From: Bacillus testis
Lineage (GTDB): Bacteria; Bacillota; Bacilli; Bacillales; DSM-1321
NCBI RefSeq assembly: GCF_001243895.1
Contig: NZ_LN851186.1
Coordinates: 2,631,842-2,695,841 of the forward strand
Length of the DNA: 64,000 nucleotides
Direction: 5' to 3'
Shown here: positions 9,103-17,316 of the stretch, piece after piece
Layout: every line of letters begins with the position of its first letter
Position numbering within the stretch: the stretch's first letter is position 1
The notes under the pieces: model-generated
Database searches by the model: none
Told to the model about the DNA's origin: nothing
What the model saw: only the letters and a program-made list of their open reading frames with translations
Program-made: the position numbers and the translations under genes

Positions 9103-9834
9103 TTGAAAACAAAAATTCTTAAGGTTTTGGCTGCATTCGCACTACTGCTTTCCATTCTATCCATAACAAGCATGCCAAATGAAGCGAGCGCTGCAACCAT
9201 CCAAAATGGCGTAGTCGACATCCCCTCAGGCACCCTGAAGGTCCACGCGGCTGCAAGCGACAAAGCAAAAGTCATTGGATCATTGAAACGAAGCGATAAA
9301 GTGAAAGTATATTCCACTATAAACGGATGGCATGAAATCAGATATAATAATAAAAAAGCATTCATCTCCGCTAATCATGTGAGATTCTACCATACTACTT
9401 CCCTTTATAGCGTAAAGCTGATACATGACCAAATCCGGGGCATTGAACGCAGCACCATTTTTAAAGACTTAACAAAACAACAATTCTATAAGGCCATGTC
9501 TCCTGCTTTCACGAAGGAATATATCGACCAATATTTTAAAGTTGAAATGATGTCCTTCCGCAAGGATTCAAAAGGAAATCCATTGTATAGAGTGAAAGGC
9601 ACCGATCATTATGTTTATATCTTAAAATCTTTTGACTGGTACTTAAAACATGAGGATAAGAAGCCAGCCCATGTGTTCTATACAAAAAACGGCGTCCAAT
9701 ATCTTGAAGTAACCCAATATTTCAAAGCGAGTGACCTTCAGAGCCCGCATTGCTACACGGTTTATATGAAGAAAGAACCTAATTCCACATGGAAAGTATA
9801 CAAAAACTTTAATAAAATGAATGAGAATTTTTAA
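9103..9834 (+). CDS. Secreted SH3-domain protein with an unrecognised C-terminal domain
   Basis: A 243-residue exported protein. The signal peptide ends near EASAA (about residue 31). It is followed by an SH3b-like domain (about 36–92: GTLKVHAAASDKAKVIGSL, GWHEIRYNNKKAFISANHV), a fold that commonly binds cell-wall peptides in Bacillaceae. Residues 100–243 form a Tyr/Lys-rich domain I do not recognise (FKDLTKQQFYKAMSPAFTKE, YRVKGTDHYVY). The start is TTG at 9103, with a strong AGGAGGG 6 bases upstream; no ATG fits. It lies back to back with the amidase gene, suggesting a wall-related role, but the function is unknown. Confidence 0.8.
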   Translation: MKTKILKVLAAFALLLSILSITSMPNEASAATIQNGVVDIPSGTLKVHAAASDKAKVIGSLKRSDKVKVYSTINGWHEIRYNNKKAFISANHVRFYHTTSLYSVKLIHDQIRGIERSTIFKDLTKQQFYKAMSPAFTKEYIDQYFKVEMMSFRKDSKGNPLYRVKGTDHYVYILKSFDWYLKHEDKKPAHVFYTKNGVQYLEVTQYFKASDLQSPHCYTVYMKKEPNSTWKVYKNFNKMNENF

Positions 9835-9837
9835 GTA

Positions 9838-9872
9838 ACAAAGGAAGCCCTGTTGTAGAAGGCTTCCTTTGT
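9838..9872. terminator. Bidirectional terminator between convergent genes
   Basis: Stem ACAAAGGAAGCC/GGCTTCCTTTGT, 11-base loop, just after the SH3 gene and before the convergent 9911–10639 gene. Confidence 0.8.
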
Positions 9873-9910
9873 TTGTATTTGATATGATAGGTGAACCGAT
9901 ATGCGTTCCT

Positions 9911-10639
9911 TCAAAAATCCCAGCTCCACTCTTCCTCTTTAAGCGGGACGCCTCCCTTGGTATAAGAGACGATGAGCGTACCATGTTTCATGATTTCACT
10001 TGATTTCCACGTATCGATTATTTCTGTAAAAGCTTCTTTATCAGCTACTTCCTTTTTTCGTGGGATTTCCAGGCGGACCGTCGGCTTCAGCTCGAATATG
10101 GTATAGCTTTTTGGCTCGTTCGGATCGATTTTCAACGCTCTTACCTCTTCTTCGTCAAAAAAGACATTGATTTCCGTTTTCCCCTCCATTTGCTTCTGGA
10201 TTTCCTCATAATCATCGCCATGGATGAATGGATTCATTTCAGCGCTGATGATCGTATCGCCCAATTTCTCCGCGACAGCTGGCCGAATCGCCTTCTCGGC
10301 ATCATCTACCCACTTATTGATGACGAACGTATCCTCCATTTTTCCGGTTTCACTGTTCCGGTAGATGAGAAATTCCGTGCCGTACTTCTCATGGCGCACT
10401 TTCGCGGCATATTCAAACTCCCCAAAGTTCCCCATATTGTCATACAGCACATCATAAACAACCACTTTTTCCCGGAATGTTCCCTCCACATACTCCTTGG
10501 CAAGCACGATCGCTTTCTCTTCTTCATCCGGATCTGCTTTCATCGCCTGCCAGAATGAAAATACAAGGATAGCTATCCCGATGGCTATAACACCAATGAT
10601 GGACAGCAGAATTAAACCCCATTTTTTATATTTGTTCAC
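9911..10639 (-). CDS. Hypothetical membrane-anchored protein
   Basis: A 242-residue protein with one N-terminal transmembrane helix (LILLSIIGVIAIGIAILVFSF) and a long, acidic, probably extracellular domain (DPDEEEKAIVLAKEYVEGTF, EFEYAAKVRHEKYGTEFLIY). I do not recognise a named family. The pattern of a short anchored tail with a YVEGTF..VYDV motif resembles the many small uncharacterised exported proteins of Bacillaceae. The start is GTG at 10639, with a GGGGGGG purine tract 9 bases upstream; two ATGs further up lack a site. Single gene, convergent with the SH3 protein. Confidence 0.75.
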   Translation of the reverse strand: MNKYKKWGLILLSIIGVIAIGIAILVFSFWQAMKADPDEEEKAIVLAKEYVEGTFREKVVVYDVLYDNMGNFGEFEYAAKVRHEKYGTEFLIYRNSETGKMEDTFVINKWVDDAEKAIRPAVAEKLGDTIISAEMNPFIHGDDYEEIQKQMEGKTEINVFFDEEEVRALKIDPNEPKSYTIFELKPTVRLEIPRKKEVADKEAFTEIIDTWKSSEIMKHGTLIVSYTKGGVPLKEEEWSWDF

Positions 10640-10864
10640 AGTCCAGCCCCCCCCTGTTTGCATGCTGAATGACATGTTTTCCTATCCAGCATACACATAC
10701 CACCTAATATTTTCCACAAAGAAAGTGAATTAATAAGTTCATCGTTTCTTTCCTGCGGTTAAATGAATCTCCTTTCCCCTATTTTCAAGGGAGCTCAGTT
10801 TGACTGAGATTGAAGGGCTCCTAATATGGACTACATAGCCAAGCCGGTCCACAGCTATATAGAA

Positions 10865-10891
10865 TAAAAAAGGAACTGTTTTCACAGTCCC
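10865..10891 (-). terminator. Rho-independent terminator after the 63-residue membrane protein gene
   Basis: Stem GGGACTGT/ACAGTTCC with a GAAA loop on the minus strand, followed by TTTTTT. Confidence 0.8.
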
Positions 10892-10923
10892 AGAATGAAG
10901 TTGTACGTTCGATCATCAAGCAT

Positions 10924-11115
10924 CTATTTGTCATGATCCAGGTCGCTATCAAGAAAGGATCGTTTATCATTCTCAATTTCATACTTCTTTTCAATTAATT
11001 GACCAACCACAGATTTATTAATACCATCCTTCACTGCATATGAAATTACTAAATAAAAGATAACTAAGCCAATAATCCAAAACATAATGGAAAAAACGAA
11101 TGAATCCAACACCAT
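10924..11115 (-). CDS. Small membrane protein (63 residues)
   Basis: One or two hydrophobic segments (FVFSIMFWIIGLVIFYLVIS) are followed by a charged C-terminus (KYEIENDKRSFLDSDLDHDK) with an AVKDGINKSVVGQL linker. The arrangement resembles small Bacillus proteins annotated as DUF6019; that link is from memory and uncertain. The ATG at 11115 has AGGGGGGA about 8 bases upstream, and a terminator follows, which supports a real transcription unit. Function unknown. Confidence 0.7.
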   Translation of the reverse strand: MVLDSFVFSIMFWIIGLVIFYLVISYAVKDGINKSVVGQLIEKKYEIENDKRSFLDSDLDHDK

Positions 11116-11280
11116 ATATAAATCCCCCCTAAATGAAAAGCCAGAACAACCCTTATTTTAACATAAATATCATTTTATGCCTGGTGTTATCTTTTCCATT
11201 AACTGATTTGTCCATCGAATACTAATCTCAAAACTAGAGTAAATACCCTATATTTAATCTTCCATAAAACAAAAAAAACA

Positions 11281-11375
11281 AAAAAGAGCAAGGAGGGTGC
11301 CGCCCCCTCCAAAAGTTAGAGTAAAAACTAACTTTTTGGGGGCACTGCCGAGAAAAAATCTTCCTTACTCTTTTT
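11281..11375 (-). repeat. 95-base imperfect palindrome downstream of the SWIM gene
   Basis: Outer arms AAAAAGAGCAAGGA (11281–11294) and TTCCTTACTCTTTTT (11361–11375) enclose GC-rich arms (GGGTGCCGCCCCC region against GGGGGCACTGCC) and an inner CCAAAAGTTAG/CTAACTTTTTGG stem (11309–11319, 11328–11339). On the minus strand it ends in a T-rich tract, so it could act as a large terminator. Its size and layered design also suit a miniature inverted-repeat element. No coding capacity. Confidence 0.7.
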
Positions 11376-11406
11376 AACTTTGGAACAGCTACCAGACTAT
11401 TTGCCG

Positions 11407-13083
11407 CTAGCCAATTTTACTCAGTTCATCCAGGAAGGCTGGCCGTGTACGGTATGTGGCTGCCAGGCTTTCCTTCACCTGTTGCGCCACTTCGTCCCCG
11501 CATGCTTTTTTGCAGCGTTTGATCAGCTTGCACACATTTCTGTACTGGTTCCTATTGCTGGAGTTGCTCGCTTCATCTTCAATATAATGTATGAACAGCG
11601 CAGCTACCTTTTCCGGATGGACATCAAGCAAAGATGGATATAACTGTTCGATGAAAGCCGGGCTCTTCTGGCAAAGATTAAGCATTTTCTCATACAACTT
11701 TTCTTCTTTTAAGATCTTGAGATAGACAGATGAAGAACCGTTCTTCGTTTCGAAATGCTCCACAATTCCTGCAAGGATTTCGGGCCACTCCTCCATTGTA
11801 TACAGTTTCTTCAGCCGAACGAAATACTCATACCCGTCCCACTCTCTATAGAGGAGTTCCAATAGCGTTTCGCGAAGCTTATGGGATTCACCGAGACGCT
11901 CATACGCCTGCAGCGCATATTTCTTCCATTGCCAAACAAACGAGAGCGAAGCGCCTTCCAGACTTTGCCCTTCCTCGCAAAGCCGAATAACTTCCCGGTC
12001 ATTTCCTTCATTAGCATAATAAGAGATGGCGAGTTCTCTAATGGAGTTGTATTGTAAATGCTCAAGTAAGAACGCCAAAGAACGGGATTCCCCATCATAC
12101 AGTTCAATCAGCTTATGCTGAAGAAGCAGCAATTGCTCTTTTTGAAAACTGGAATCCCAATCATCATCGATGGGCTGTTTCAGCATCTCTTCCAGATTAT
12201 CTTCCAATCTCTGTCTTCGGCTAGGGACATCACAGAGGAATATAGTTGCCCGCAGGAGATCCATTTTCCAGTCGCTCCACTCTTCATATCGTTCATGCGA
12301 AGACTCCTTTAGAAGTTTAGTGAAAACCCGTTCCTTCATGGCTTCATCCATGCCGTTAACGCCATCTGTCACCGCCTCCTGCAAGATTGCAATACTTTCA
12401 TAGATGGCCGCTCCTGGCTCGCCGCCTGAATCGTCACAATAGCCAAGCATATCAATAACGACAGCCAAACTGCTTAAGCACAGCTCAATCGCCCTTTCAG
12501 GTTCTTTCGTCGCCAATATCTGCGCTTTTCCAAGTATTTCATCGACTCCCTGCAGTGCAGCGCCGACGTCATCCCATTCGATAAAACCGTTCCATTTATA
12601 TCGATTGATATACTCATACATCAATTGTTGATCCATTTCAATCGATTGATCCTTTATTCTCGGTTCCTCTCCGGTAAAGCGGCCAATAATTGACTGTCCA
12701 ATATCAGGATGCTTTTCAGCAGCTTCCAATAGAAGTGAAGACAATTCTTCCTTTGAAAGTCCCTCAATCACATTTTTTAACTCATCCCCCACAGCAGCCT
12801 TGCCACCAGCTGCTACCCGTTCACGGATCAAATAAAAAACAGCTGCTTCATGCTTGCAGAATTCACCCCAATCATACGGACAATCACAATAAGAAGTGAG
12901 AATCGTTTGCTTGTTGCTATCAAGCTGTACATCCACAATATATTCATCAGAACCAGCGATTTCGGCAATAAAATGGCCTGGTTCGCTCTCTTCTAAGCTT
13001 TCAATCCTCCCTTTCCTGATATAATCCTGCCCGCGCGCAAGAATAACTTTTTCAATATACATTTCAAAGTCTGTTAACTTCAT
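11407..13083 (-). CDS. SWIM zinc-finger protein
   Basis: A 558-residue cytoplasmic protein. Near residues 66–78 it carries the SWIM metal-binding signature CDCPYDWGEFCKH (C-x-C-x(n)-C-x-H), a fold linked to DNA or protein binding. The rest is a long, mostly helical region with repeated short helices (LEEMLKQPID, ELLYREWDGYEYFVRLKKLY), probably a TPR-like scaffold. Proteins of this layout are common single genes in Bacillaceae, and no function is established to my knowledge. The start is set at ATG 13083 because GAAAGGA lies 6 bases upstream; an ATG 6 codons earlier has no site. Confidence 0.85.
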   Translation of the reverse strand: MKLTDFEMYIEKVILARGQDYIRKGRIESLEESEPGHFIAEIAGSDEYIVDVQLDSNKQTILTSYCDCPYDWGEFCKHEAAVFYLIRERVAAGGKAAVGDELKNVIEGLSKEELSSLLLEAAEKHPDIGQSIIGRFTGEEPRIKDQSIEMDQQLMYEYINRYKWNGFIEWDDVGAALQGVDEILGKAQILATKEPERAIELCLSSLAVVIDMLGYCDDSGGEPGAAIYESIAILQEAVTDGVNGMDEAMKERVFTKLLKESSHERYEEWSDWKMDLLRATIFLCDVPSRRQRLEDNLEEMLKQPIDDDWDSSFQKEQLLLLQHKLIELYDGESRSLAFLLEHLQYNSIRELAISYYANEGNDREVIRLCEEGQSLEGASLSFVWQWKKYALQAYERLGESHKLRETLLELLYREWDGYEYFVRLKKLYTMEEWPEILAGIVEHFETKNGSSSVYLKILKEEKLYEKMLNLCQKSPAFIEQLYPSLLDVHPEKVAALFIHYIEDEASNSSNRNQYRNVCKLIKRCKKACGDEVAQQVKESLAATYRTRPAFLDELSKIG

Positions 13084-13188
13084 GATAAATCCTTTCTTCA
13101 TGATTTAGTTAAAGCCATTATATCACGCTATCTGCTGACCTCTTAAGTATCAATCCGGTGAAATTAAAGATTTTATGGCGTACCAAGT

Positions 13189-13215
13189 AGCCCGTTAAGG
13201 CTTTCTTATCGGGCT
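13189..13215 (-). terminator. Hairpin after the AEC transporter gene
   Basis: Stem AGCCCGTTAAG/CTTATCGGGCT with one mismatch lies 14 bases past the stop of the AEC gene. No T run follows, so termination efficiency is uncertain. Confidence 0.45.
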
Positions 13216-13228
13216 GTTCGGTATTTGT

Positions 13229-14146
13229 TCATCCCAGCAAATAAGCGACGGCCGGCAACGTCAGGACAGATAACAATGTGGTCATTACCACATATTTGGA
13301 GGCAAGCGGTCCGGAAGAGCTGTACTGTTCGGCAAACACGACATTCATGGCGCCCGACGGCATGGCCGATGCGATGACGAGTACGCCGATGATGAGTGGG
13401 TCCTTGACGATCGGTAGCAGCAGCAGATAAGTCACAGCTGGAATCAGGAATAAGCGGATGGCAGAAAAAAGATAAACCTTGAAATCGATGAGAAAAGCAC
13501 CGATTTTATTATCAGCCATCATCCCTCCTGTTATGAGCATGGATAACGGAGCTGTCAAGCCGCCCAGCGCATTCACCGCCCCGAAGATTGGTTTTGGCAA
13601 GGCAATATTGGCGACGAATAGGATGAAGCCGACGAATGTGGCAATTACTGCCGGGTTCAGGAAAAAGTCCTTCATCTGGATTGAGCTTTCCCCTTTGTTG
13701 CTGTATATAACGATCCCCAGTGTAAACAACAGAAACATGCAGACCGTATTATAGCTGACGAGCATCAGAATCCCTTCATTCCCGAACAACGAACCGATAA
13801 TCGGAATGCCGATGAATAAAATATTCGAGAAAGTGCAGCAGCCAATCCATATTTTCCGTTCGACATGCTGGATTCGAAACAATCGCGTGAGTGCGATTCC
13901 GATCAGGAATGCCACGATTGTCATCAGCAGCGAAACAATGAGCGTTACTCCTACTTTTTTCAGCAGCTGTGGCGTATATGGAGTCTGGAGGCTGATGATG
14001 ATGGCAGCAGGCAAAGCCACCAATGTCAATACCTTTGACAGACCGTCCATATTGGAGGTGTTCATCACTCTACTCTTCCGCAATGCGTAACCGACAATCA
14101 TGAAAATTAATAGAATAGTATTTTCGTTCAATACTTTATAAAACAT
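13229..14146 (-). CDS. AEC family (auxin efflux carrier-like) transporter
   Basis: Integral membrane carrier of 305 residues with about ten hydrophobic segments in two halves. Family hallmarks seen: NTILLIFMIVGYALRKSRV, LVALPAAIIISLQTP, a Gly/Pro-containing crossover (IGIPIIGSLFGNEGILMLVS), and SAMPSGAMNVVFAEQY in the second half. AEC proteins of Firmicutes include malate permeases, so an organic acid substrate is plausible, but nothing here fixes it. The ATG at 14146 has AGGGGA 12 bases upstream, a rather long gap. It diverges from a BASS-family carrier, with 225 bp between them. Confidence 0.85.
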   Translation of the reverse strand: MFYKVLNENTILLIFMIVGYALRKSRVMNTSNMDGLSKVLTLVALPAAIIISLQTPYTPQLLKKVGVTLIVSLLMTIVAFLIGIALTRLFRIQHVERKIWIGCCTFSNILFIGIPIIGSLFGNEGILMLVSYNTVCMFLLFTLGIVIYSNKGESSIQMKDFFLNPAVIATFVGFILFVANIALPKPIFGAVNALGGLTAPLSMLITGGMMADNKIGAFLIDFKVYLFSAIRLFLIPAVTYLLLLPIVKDPLIIGVLVIASAMPSGAMNVVFAEQYSSSGPLASKYVVMTTLLSVLTLPAVAYLLG

Positions 14147-14309
14147 GTATTACGTTCATCCCCTATATATCTAGCAATAAAGACTCTTGTTGCTTCTAAT
14201 TTGAACCAGCTATTATTTTCTCACTTTAACGCGTGAAAAGGAAGGTTCAATTACGAAAAAAGCCCCTTTTTCTCCTAAGATTTATAGGCACGGAATATTA
14301 TTTTAAATA

Positions 14310-14338
14310 TTGTATTTATTCTGAAAATATACTATACT
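14310..14338 (+). promoter_or_regulatory. Sigma-A-type promoter for the BASS carrier gene
   Basis: TTGTAT (14310–14315), a 17-bp spacer and TATACT (14333–14338) lie 33 bp before the start codon. Confidence 0.65.
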
Positions 14339-14371
14339 TAGCACCATTACTTTAAAGAATGGAGGCGCTAT

Positions 14372-15346
14372 ATGAAAACATTGGAACGTTTCAGCCAGTT
14401 TGTCAGCAGTACGTTTGCCATCTGGGTTCTGCTTTTTGCTGTTCTTGCATACTTTTCCCCCTCTGCCTTCACATGGATTGGGCCTTATATCGTAACATTA
14501 TTGGGGATTATTATGTTCGGAATGGGACTCACCCTGTCAGCGGATGACTTTAAAGAAGTATTCAAGCGCCCGAAGGATGTCATGATCGGCGTGGTCGGCC
14601 AATTTTTGATCATGCCAGGCTTGGCATTCCTCTTGGCTAAGGGATTGAATCTTTCCCCTGAAATTGCCGTCGGAGTTATTCTTGTCGGTTGCTGCCCGGG
14701 CGGTACGGCTTCAAATGTCATGACCTTCCTAGCAAAAGGCGACGTGGCTTTATCGGTCGCCATTACTTCCGTTACAACCATCCTGGCACCAGTCATAACG
14801 CCTGCTTTGATTTATCTTTTGGCGAGCGAATGGCTCGAAGTAAGCCCGTCCAGTCTGTTCATATCGATTGTCAAGGTCGTCATCATTCCGATTGCGCTCG
14901 GCTTTATCGTAAAAAAACTGTTCCGCCGCCAGGCACAGGCAAGCGTCAAAGTATTGCCGCTCGTATCCGTCATCGGCATTGTCGCGATTGTAGCTGCAGT
15001 CGTTGCCGGCAACCAGGCACAGATCGCCAAAACAGGCTTGGCCATCTTCGCTGTCGTCATGCTGCATAATCTGCTGGGCTATATCATCGGTTATTTATTC
15101 GGCAAACTGTTCCGATTGGATTTGTCTAAAAAGAAAGCGGTCGCCATCGAAGTCGGCATGCAGAACTCCGGGCTAGGCGCTGCATTGGCGGCAGCTCATT
15201 TTTCTCCGCTCGCCGCTGTTCCGAGTGCCATCTTTTCCGTTTGGCATAACATTTCCGGCCCTATTCTTGCCACGATATTCAGCAAGATGAAAGAGAAACA
15301 GGAAAGCCCTGCCCCGTCAGGAAAGGATAGAGAGAATATCGCATAG
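14372..15346 (+). CDS. BASS family transporter (bile acid:sodium symporter-like, YocS-type)
   Basis: Sodium-coupled organic anion carrier, 324 residues, about nine or ten helices. Family motifs: IIMFGMGLTLSADDFKEV, GQFLIMPGLAFLLAK, and VILVGCCPGGTASNVMTFLA, the crossover region that holds the sodium and substrate sites. Similar proteins are B. subtilis YocS and pantoate transporters; the actual substrate is unknown. ATG at 14372 with GGAGGC 5 bases upstream. Single gene between its own promoter and terminator. Confidence 0.9.
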   Translation: MKTLERFSQFVSSTFAIWVLLFAVLAYFSPSAFTWIGPYIVTLLGIIMFGMGLTLSADDFKEVFKRPKDVMIGVVGQFLIMPGLAFLLAKGLNLSPEIAVGVILVGCCPGGTASNVMTFLAKGDVALSVAITSVTTILAPVITPALIYLLASEWLEVSPSSLFISIVKVVIIPIALGFIVKKLFRRQAQASVKVLPLVSVIGIVAIVAAVVAGNQAQIAKTGLAIFAVVMLHNLLGYIIGYLFGKLFRLDLSKKKAVAIEVGMQNSGLGAALAAAHFSPLAAVPSAIFSVWHNISGPILATIFSKMKEKQESPAPSGKDRENIA

Positions 15347-15353
15347 TCGGCAG

Positions 15354-15386
15354 AACCTGCAGGAAATCGCCTGCAGGCTTTTTTGC
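15354..15386 (+). terminator. Rho-independent terminator after the BASS gene
   Basis: CCTGCAGG repeated as a perfect 8-bp stem around AAATCG, followed by CTTTTTTG. Confidence 0.88.
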
Positions 15387-15682
15387 CTTTCTAATTTTCA
15401 AATAATCTTTTTTTACATCGGATTAAAAATAGAGTGATTGGCAGCTTGAAGCGGAAACTGCCGAGCTGGTTTTGGAATGGCTTATCCAAGAAATGCGAAA
15501 GATCAGCTATTTATTATCGTTACCTGCAAGTCTGCAGACATTTAAAGAACTCGAAGCGCATTTGCTTGAAATATCCCAATCTACGGCATTTAGCAATGCT
15601 TGCCGATCAACTACAGGTGAGACGGCCTGTTTAATGGCGGCAAGAAAGACTCCTGTACAGCAGGAGCCTTTCTTGTCCATAC
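15387..15682. other. Stretch without a supportable gene
   Basis: An open frame runs from about 15433 to 15705 on the plus strand (DWQLEAETAELVLEWLIQEM…) but has no ATG or GTG start and no ribosome site; only an internal TTG is available. A hairpin AAGAAAG.CTCCTG/CAGGAG.CTTTCTT (15649–15679) overlaps its end. It may be a decayed small gene. Confidence 0.4.
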
Positions 15683-15895
15683 TTAGTTATTGTGTGAATA
15701 AGTAGTTTCCTTCGAAAGTAGATGGTTCACACTTAGGTCTATAGCCCGTTTCTCGACTTTGTCCCTTCCGACTCCGATTTCCTTGCCCTCGCCTCCGACA
15801 TACTCTGCAAGCGAAAGATAATCGCCATCCACCGTTCTGTACGTAGTGCAACCGATCGGTTCTTTATCCTTCATGTAAACTACACTTGTTCCCAT
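15683..15895 (-). CDS. Hypothetical small protein (70 residues)
   Basis: Not recognised. Soluble and rich in charged residues: MGTSVVYMKDKEPIGCTTYR, then EYVGGEGKEIGVGRDKVEKR. No membrane segment or signal peptide. The ATG at 15895 has a strong GGAGGTGG 7 bases upstream, which is the main reason to accept it as a gene. It stands alone, with no clear promoter or terminator. Confidence 0.6.
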   Translation of the reverse strand: MGTSVVYMKDKEPIGCTTYRTVDGDYLSLAEYVGGEGKEIGVGRDKVEKRAIDLSVNHLLSKETTYSHNN

Positions 15896-16245
15896 GGCAA
15901 GGCCACCTCCAGTTGAACGAATTTAATCTTCGTTCCTTTTTTACCCCGCTTCTGCACTTATACACATCTTTAGACTCATTTCCTTTGACTTATATGATGG
16001 ATTTTTGCTCTTTCTCCCTCTTCAAGTATTCAGAGAGTGACAGCATTTTTTCTTGAAATGGATGATTTTTTGGAGGAGCTTACATTTGGCGACCTGAAGA
16101 TTCGTGGACTGGAGGGTGGTTCGGACATAAGGCAGGTCTTTCGCCAAAGCGAGCTGCAATAGATCAATTAATAGAGTAGAAGACGAGGAACAAATTCGCC
16201 TTCACCAGAAAAAAAGAAAAGGCATCGTAAAGGATGCCAATTAGA
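15896..16245. other. Intergenic stretch with a possible 34-codon frame
   Basis: Plus-strand frame ATG 16058 to TAG 16162 encodes MDDFLEELTFGDLKIRGLEG and 14 more residues. Purine-rich sequence (TTCTTGAA) upstream is not a good ribosome site, and I recognise no family. Otherwise nothing was seen except the convergent end of the coat gene. Confidence 0.3.
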
Positions 16246-16512
16246 TTACCACCAACCCCGGTTCCTTCTGCAACAACGATCTCGGTGATGTTTCCCACAG
16301 CCGCGGTCATCACCCTCTACAATTGTTTCACATACATCTCGCTCATACACTGGATAACAATGTTTGTGCTTAATCACTGTTCGGTGTACATTAATAATCT
16401 CTTTAGGATGGATGTGTTTAATAACCTTTTCCCTTGTGTGCGTATTAACAACTGTTTCTGTTGGACAAGTAATAACTTCTTCTTCCCGGTTGCGATTCTC
16501 TCTACGTCCCAT
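16246..16512 (-). CDS. CotD-like spore coat protein
   Basis: An 88-residue, His/Cys/Arg-rich protein. The core TREKVIKHIHPKEIINVHRT with a following HKHCYPV matches the His-rich HIHP…NVNH…HYFPH pattern of the spore coat protein CotD. The N-terminus (MGRRENRNREEE) and C-terminus (CGKHHRDRCCRRNRGWW) are highly basic and cysteine-rich, as in cross-linked coat proteins. ATG at 16512 is chosen because AAAGGTGG lies 8 bases upstream; the GTG at 16524 overlaps that site. A sigma-K-like promoter upstream supports late mother-cell expression. The CotD family call is from the motif pattern. Confidence 0.75.
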   Translation of the reverse strand: MGRRENRNREEEVITCPTETVVNTHTREKVIKHIHPKEIINVHRTVIKHKHCYPVYERDVCETIVEGDDRGCGKHHRDRCCRRNRGWW

Positions 16513-16541
16513 ACGCCAAACCACCTTTCATTATGATAATT

Positions 16542-16569
16542 TATTGTATGTAAGGATGTAGGAGTTTGT
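16542..16569 (-). promoter_or_regulatory. Sigma-K-like promoter for the CotD-like gene
   Basis: On the minus strand AC (-35, 16568–16569), a 17-bp spacer and CATACAATA (-10, 16542–16550) match the sigma-K form AC-N16/17-CATANNNTA. The same -10 would also suit sigma-E. Confidence 0.65.
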
Positions 16570-16668
16570 CTTAGATGAAATGCCTATTTAACAAGGCAAA
16601 AGAAATAACACCCTATCTTTAAGCTTTTACAAGAAGAGACGCTATCTGTATGACGGCCATTCACTTGC

Positions 16669-16703
16669 AAAAAAAAGCCTTTCCCCGCCAAGGAGAAAAG
16701 CTT
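16669..16703 (-). terminator. Terminator of the sulfate/siroheme operon
   Basis: Imperfect stem GCTTTTCTCC/GGAAAGGC directly after the sirC stop, followed by TTTTTTTT on the minus strand. Confidence 0.75.
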
Positions 16704-17316
16704 ATGGCAATACGCCGGAAGAAAGCTCAGCCAGCTTGCTGGCCCTTCTTTCCTGATCCAGCCGGTAACAATCATCCAGCACTTCTTGGAGGATGGCCTG
16801 CTTGTCATTCCATGCCATCCCCGATTCCTTCACAATCTTACGGACATCGGCCAGAAAGGATGTATAGCTATTCCATGATTCGTCAAACTGTTCTTCAAGC
16901 TGCTGCTTAAGCTTGCGTGTCAGTTTCGGGCTTGCGCCGTTCGAGCTGACAGCTATCTGCAGATGGCCACGCCGGACCGTTGCCGGGAAAATGACATTGC
17001 CTTCATCCTGTTCATCCACTACGCACACAAGGCGGTCGGGCGGGATGCACTTCGCCCAGTAGGCATTCGCCTCTCGGTCATTCGTGGCCAGAATGACGAG
17101 CAGAGCGCCTTCAAAATCAGCGTAAGTCGCTATCCTTTCTACCAACGCGTATCCTTCTTTTTCGGCCAAGTTCCTTACTTCCTCTGAAAAAGCAGGCGCG
17201 ATAAATGTAATCAGCGCTTCTTCAGCAGCTAATGTATGCGCCTTTCTTGCGGCAATTCTCCCACCGCCAACTATCACCACGTTCTTTCCTCTCAAGTCTA
17301 TGATCAATGGCTGCAT
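16702..17316 (-). CDS. sirC: Precorrin-2 dehydrogenase SirC (YlnF-like)
   Basis: NAD-dependent oxidation of precorrin-2 to sirohydrochlorin, the middle step of siroheme synthesis. The 204 residues start MQPLIIDLRGKNVVIVGGGR, with the dinucleotide-binding GGGRIAARKA loop, the conserved ATND (about residue 78) and the family motif SSNGASPKLTRKL. The methyltransferase half found in fused CysG is absent and is supplied by sumT in the same operon. The start overlaps the sirB stop by 13 bp, so translation is coupled. It is the last gene of the sulfate operon. Confidence 0.93.
   Translation of the reverse strand: MQPLIIDLRGKNVVIVGGGRIAARKAHTLAAEEALITFIAPAFSEEVRNLAEKEGYALVERIATYADFEGALLVILATNDREANAYWAKCIPPDRLVCVVDEQDEGNVIFPATVRRGHLQIAVSSNGASPKLTRKLKQQLEEQFDESWNSYTSFLADVRKIVKESGMAWNDKQAILQEVLDDCYRLDQERRASKLAELSSGVLP

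Noticed and set aside
15434-15705. Plus-strand open frame after the BASS gene (DWQLEAETAELVLEWLIQEM…)
   Set aside because: No ATG or GTG start in frame, no ribosome site, and a hairpin crosses its end. At best a decayed gene.
16058-16162. 34-codon frame MDDFLEELTFGDLKIRG…
   Set aside because: No convincing ribosome site or family; kept only as a note in the intergenic entry.
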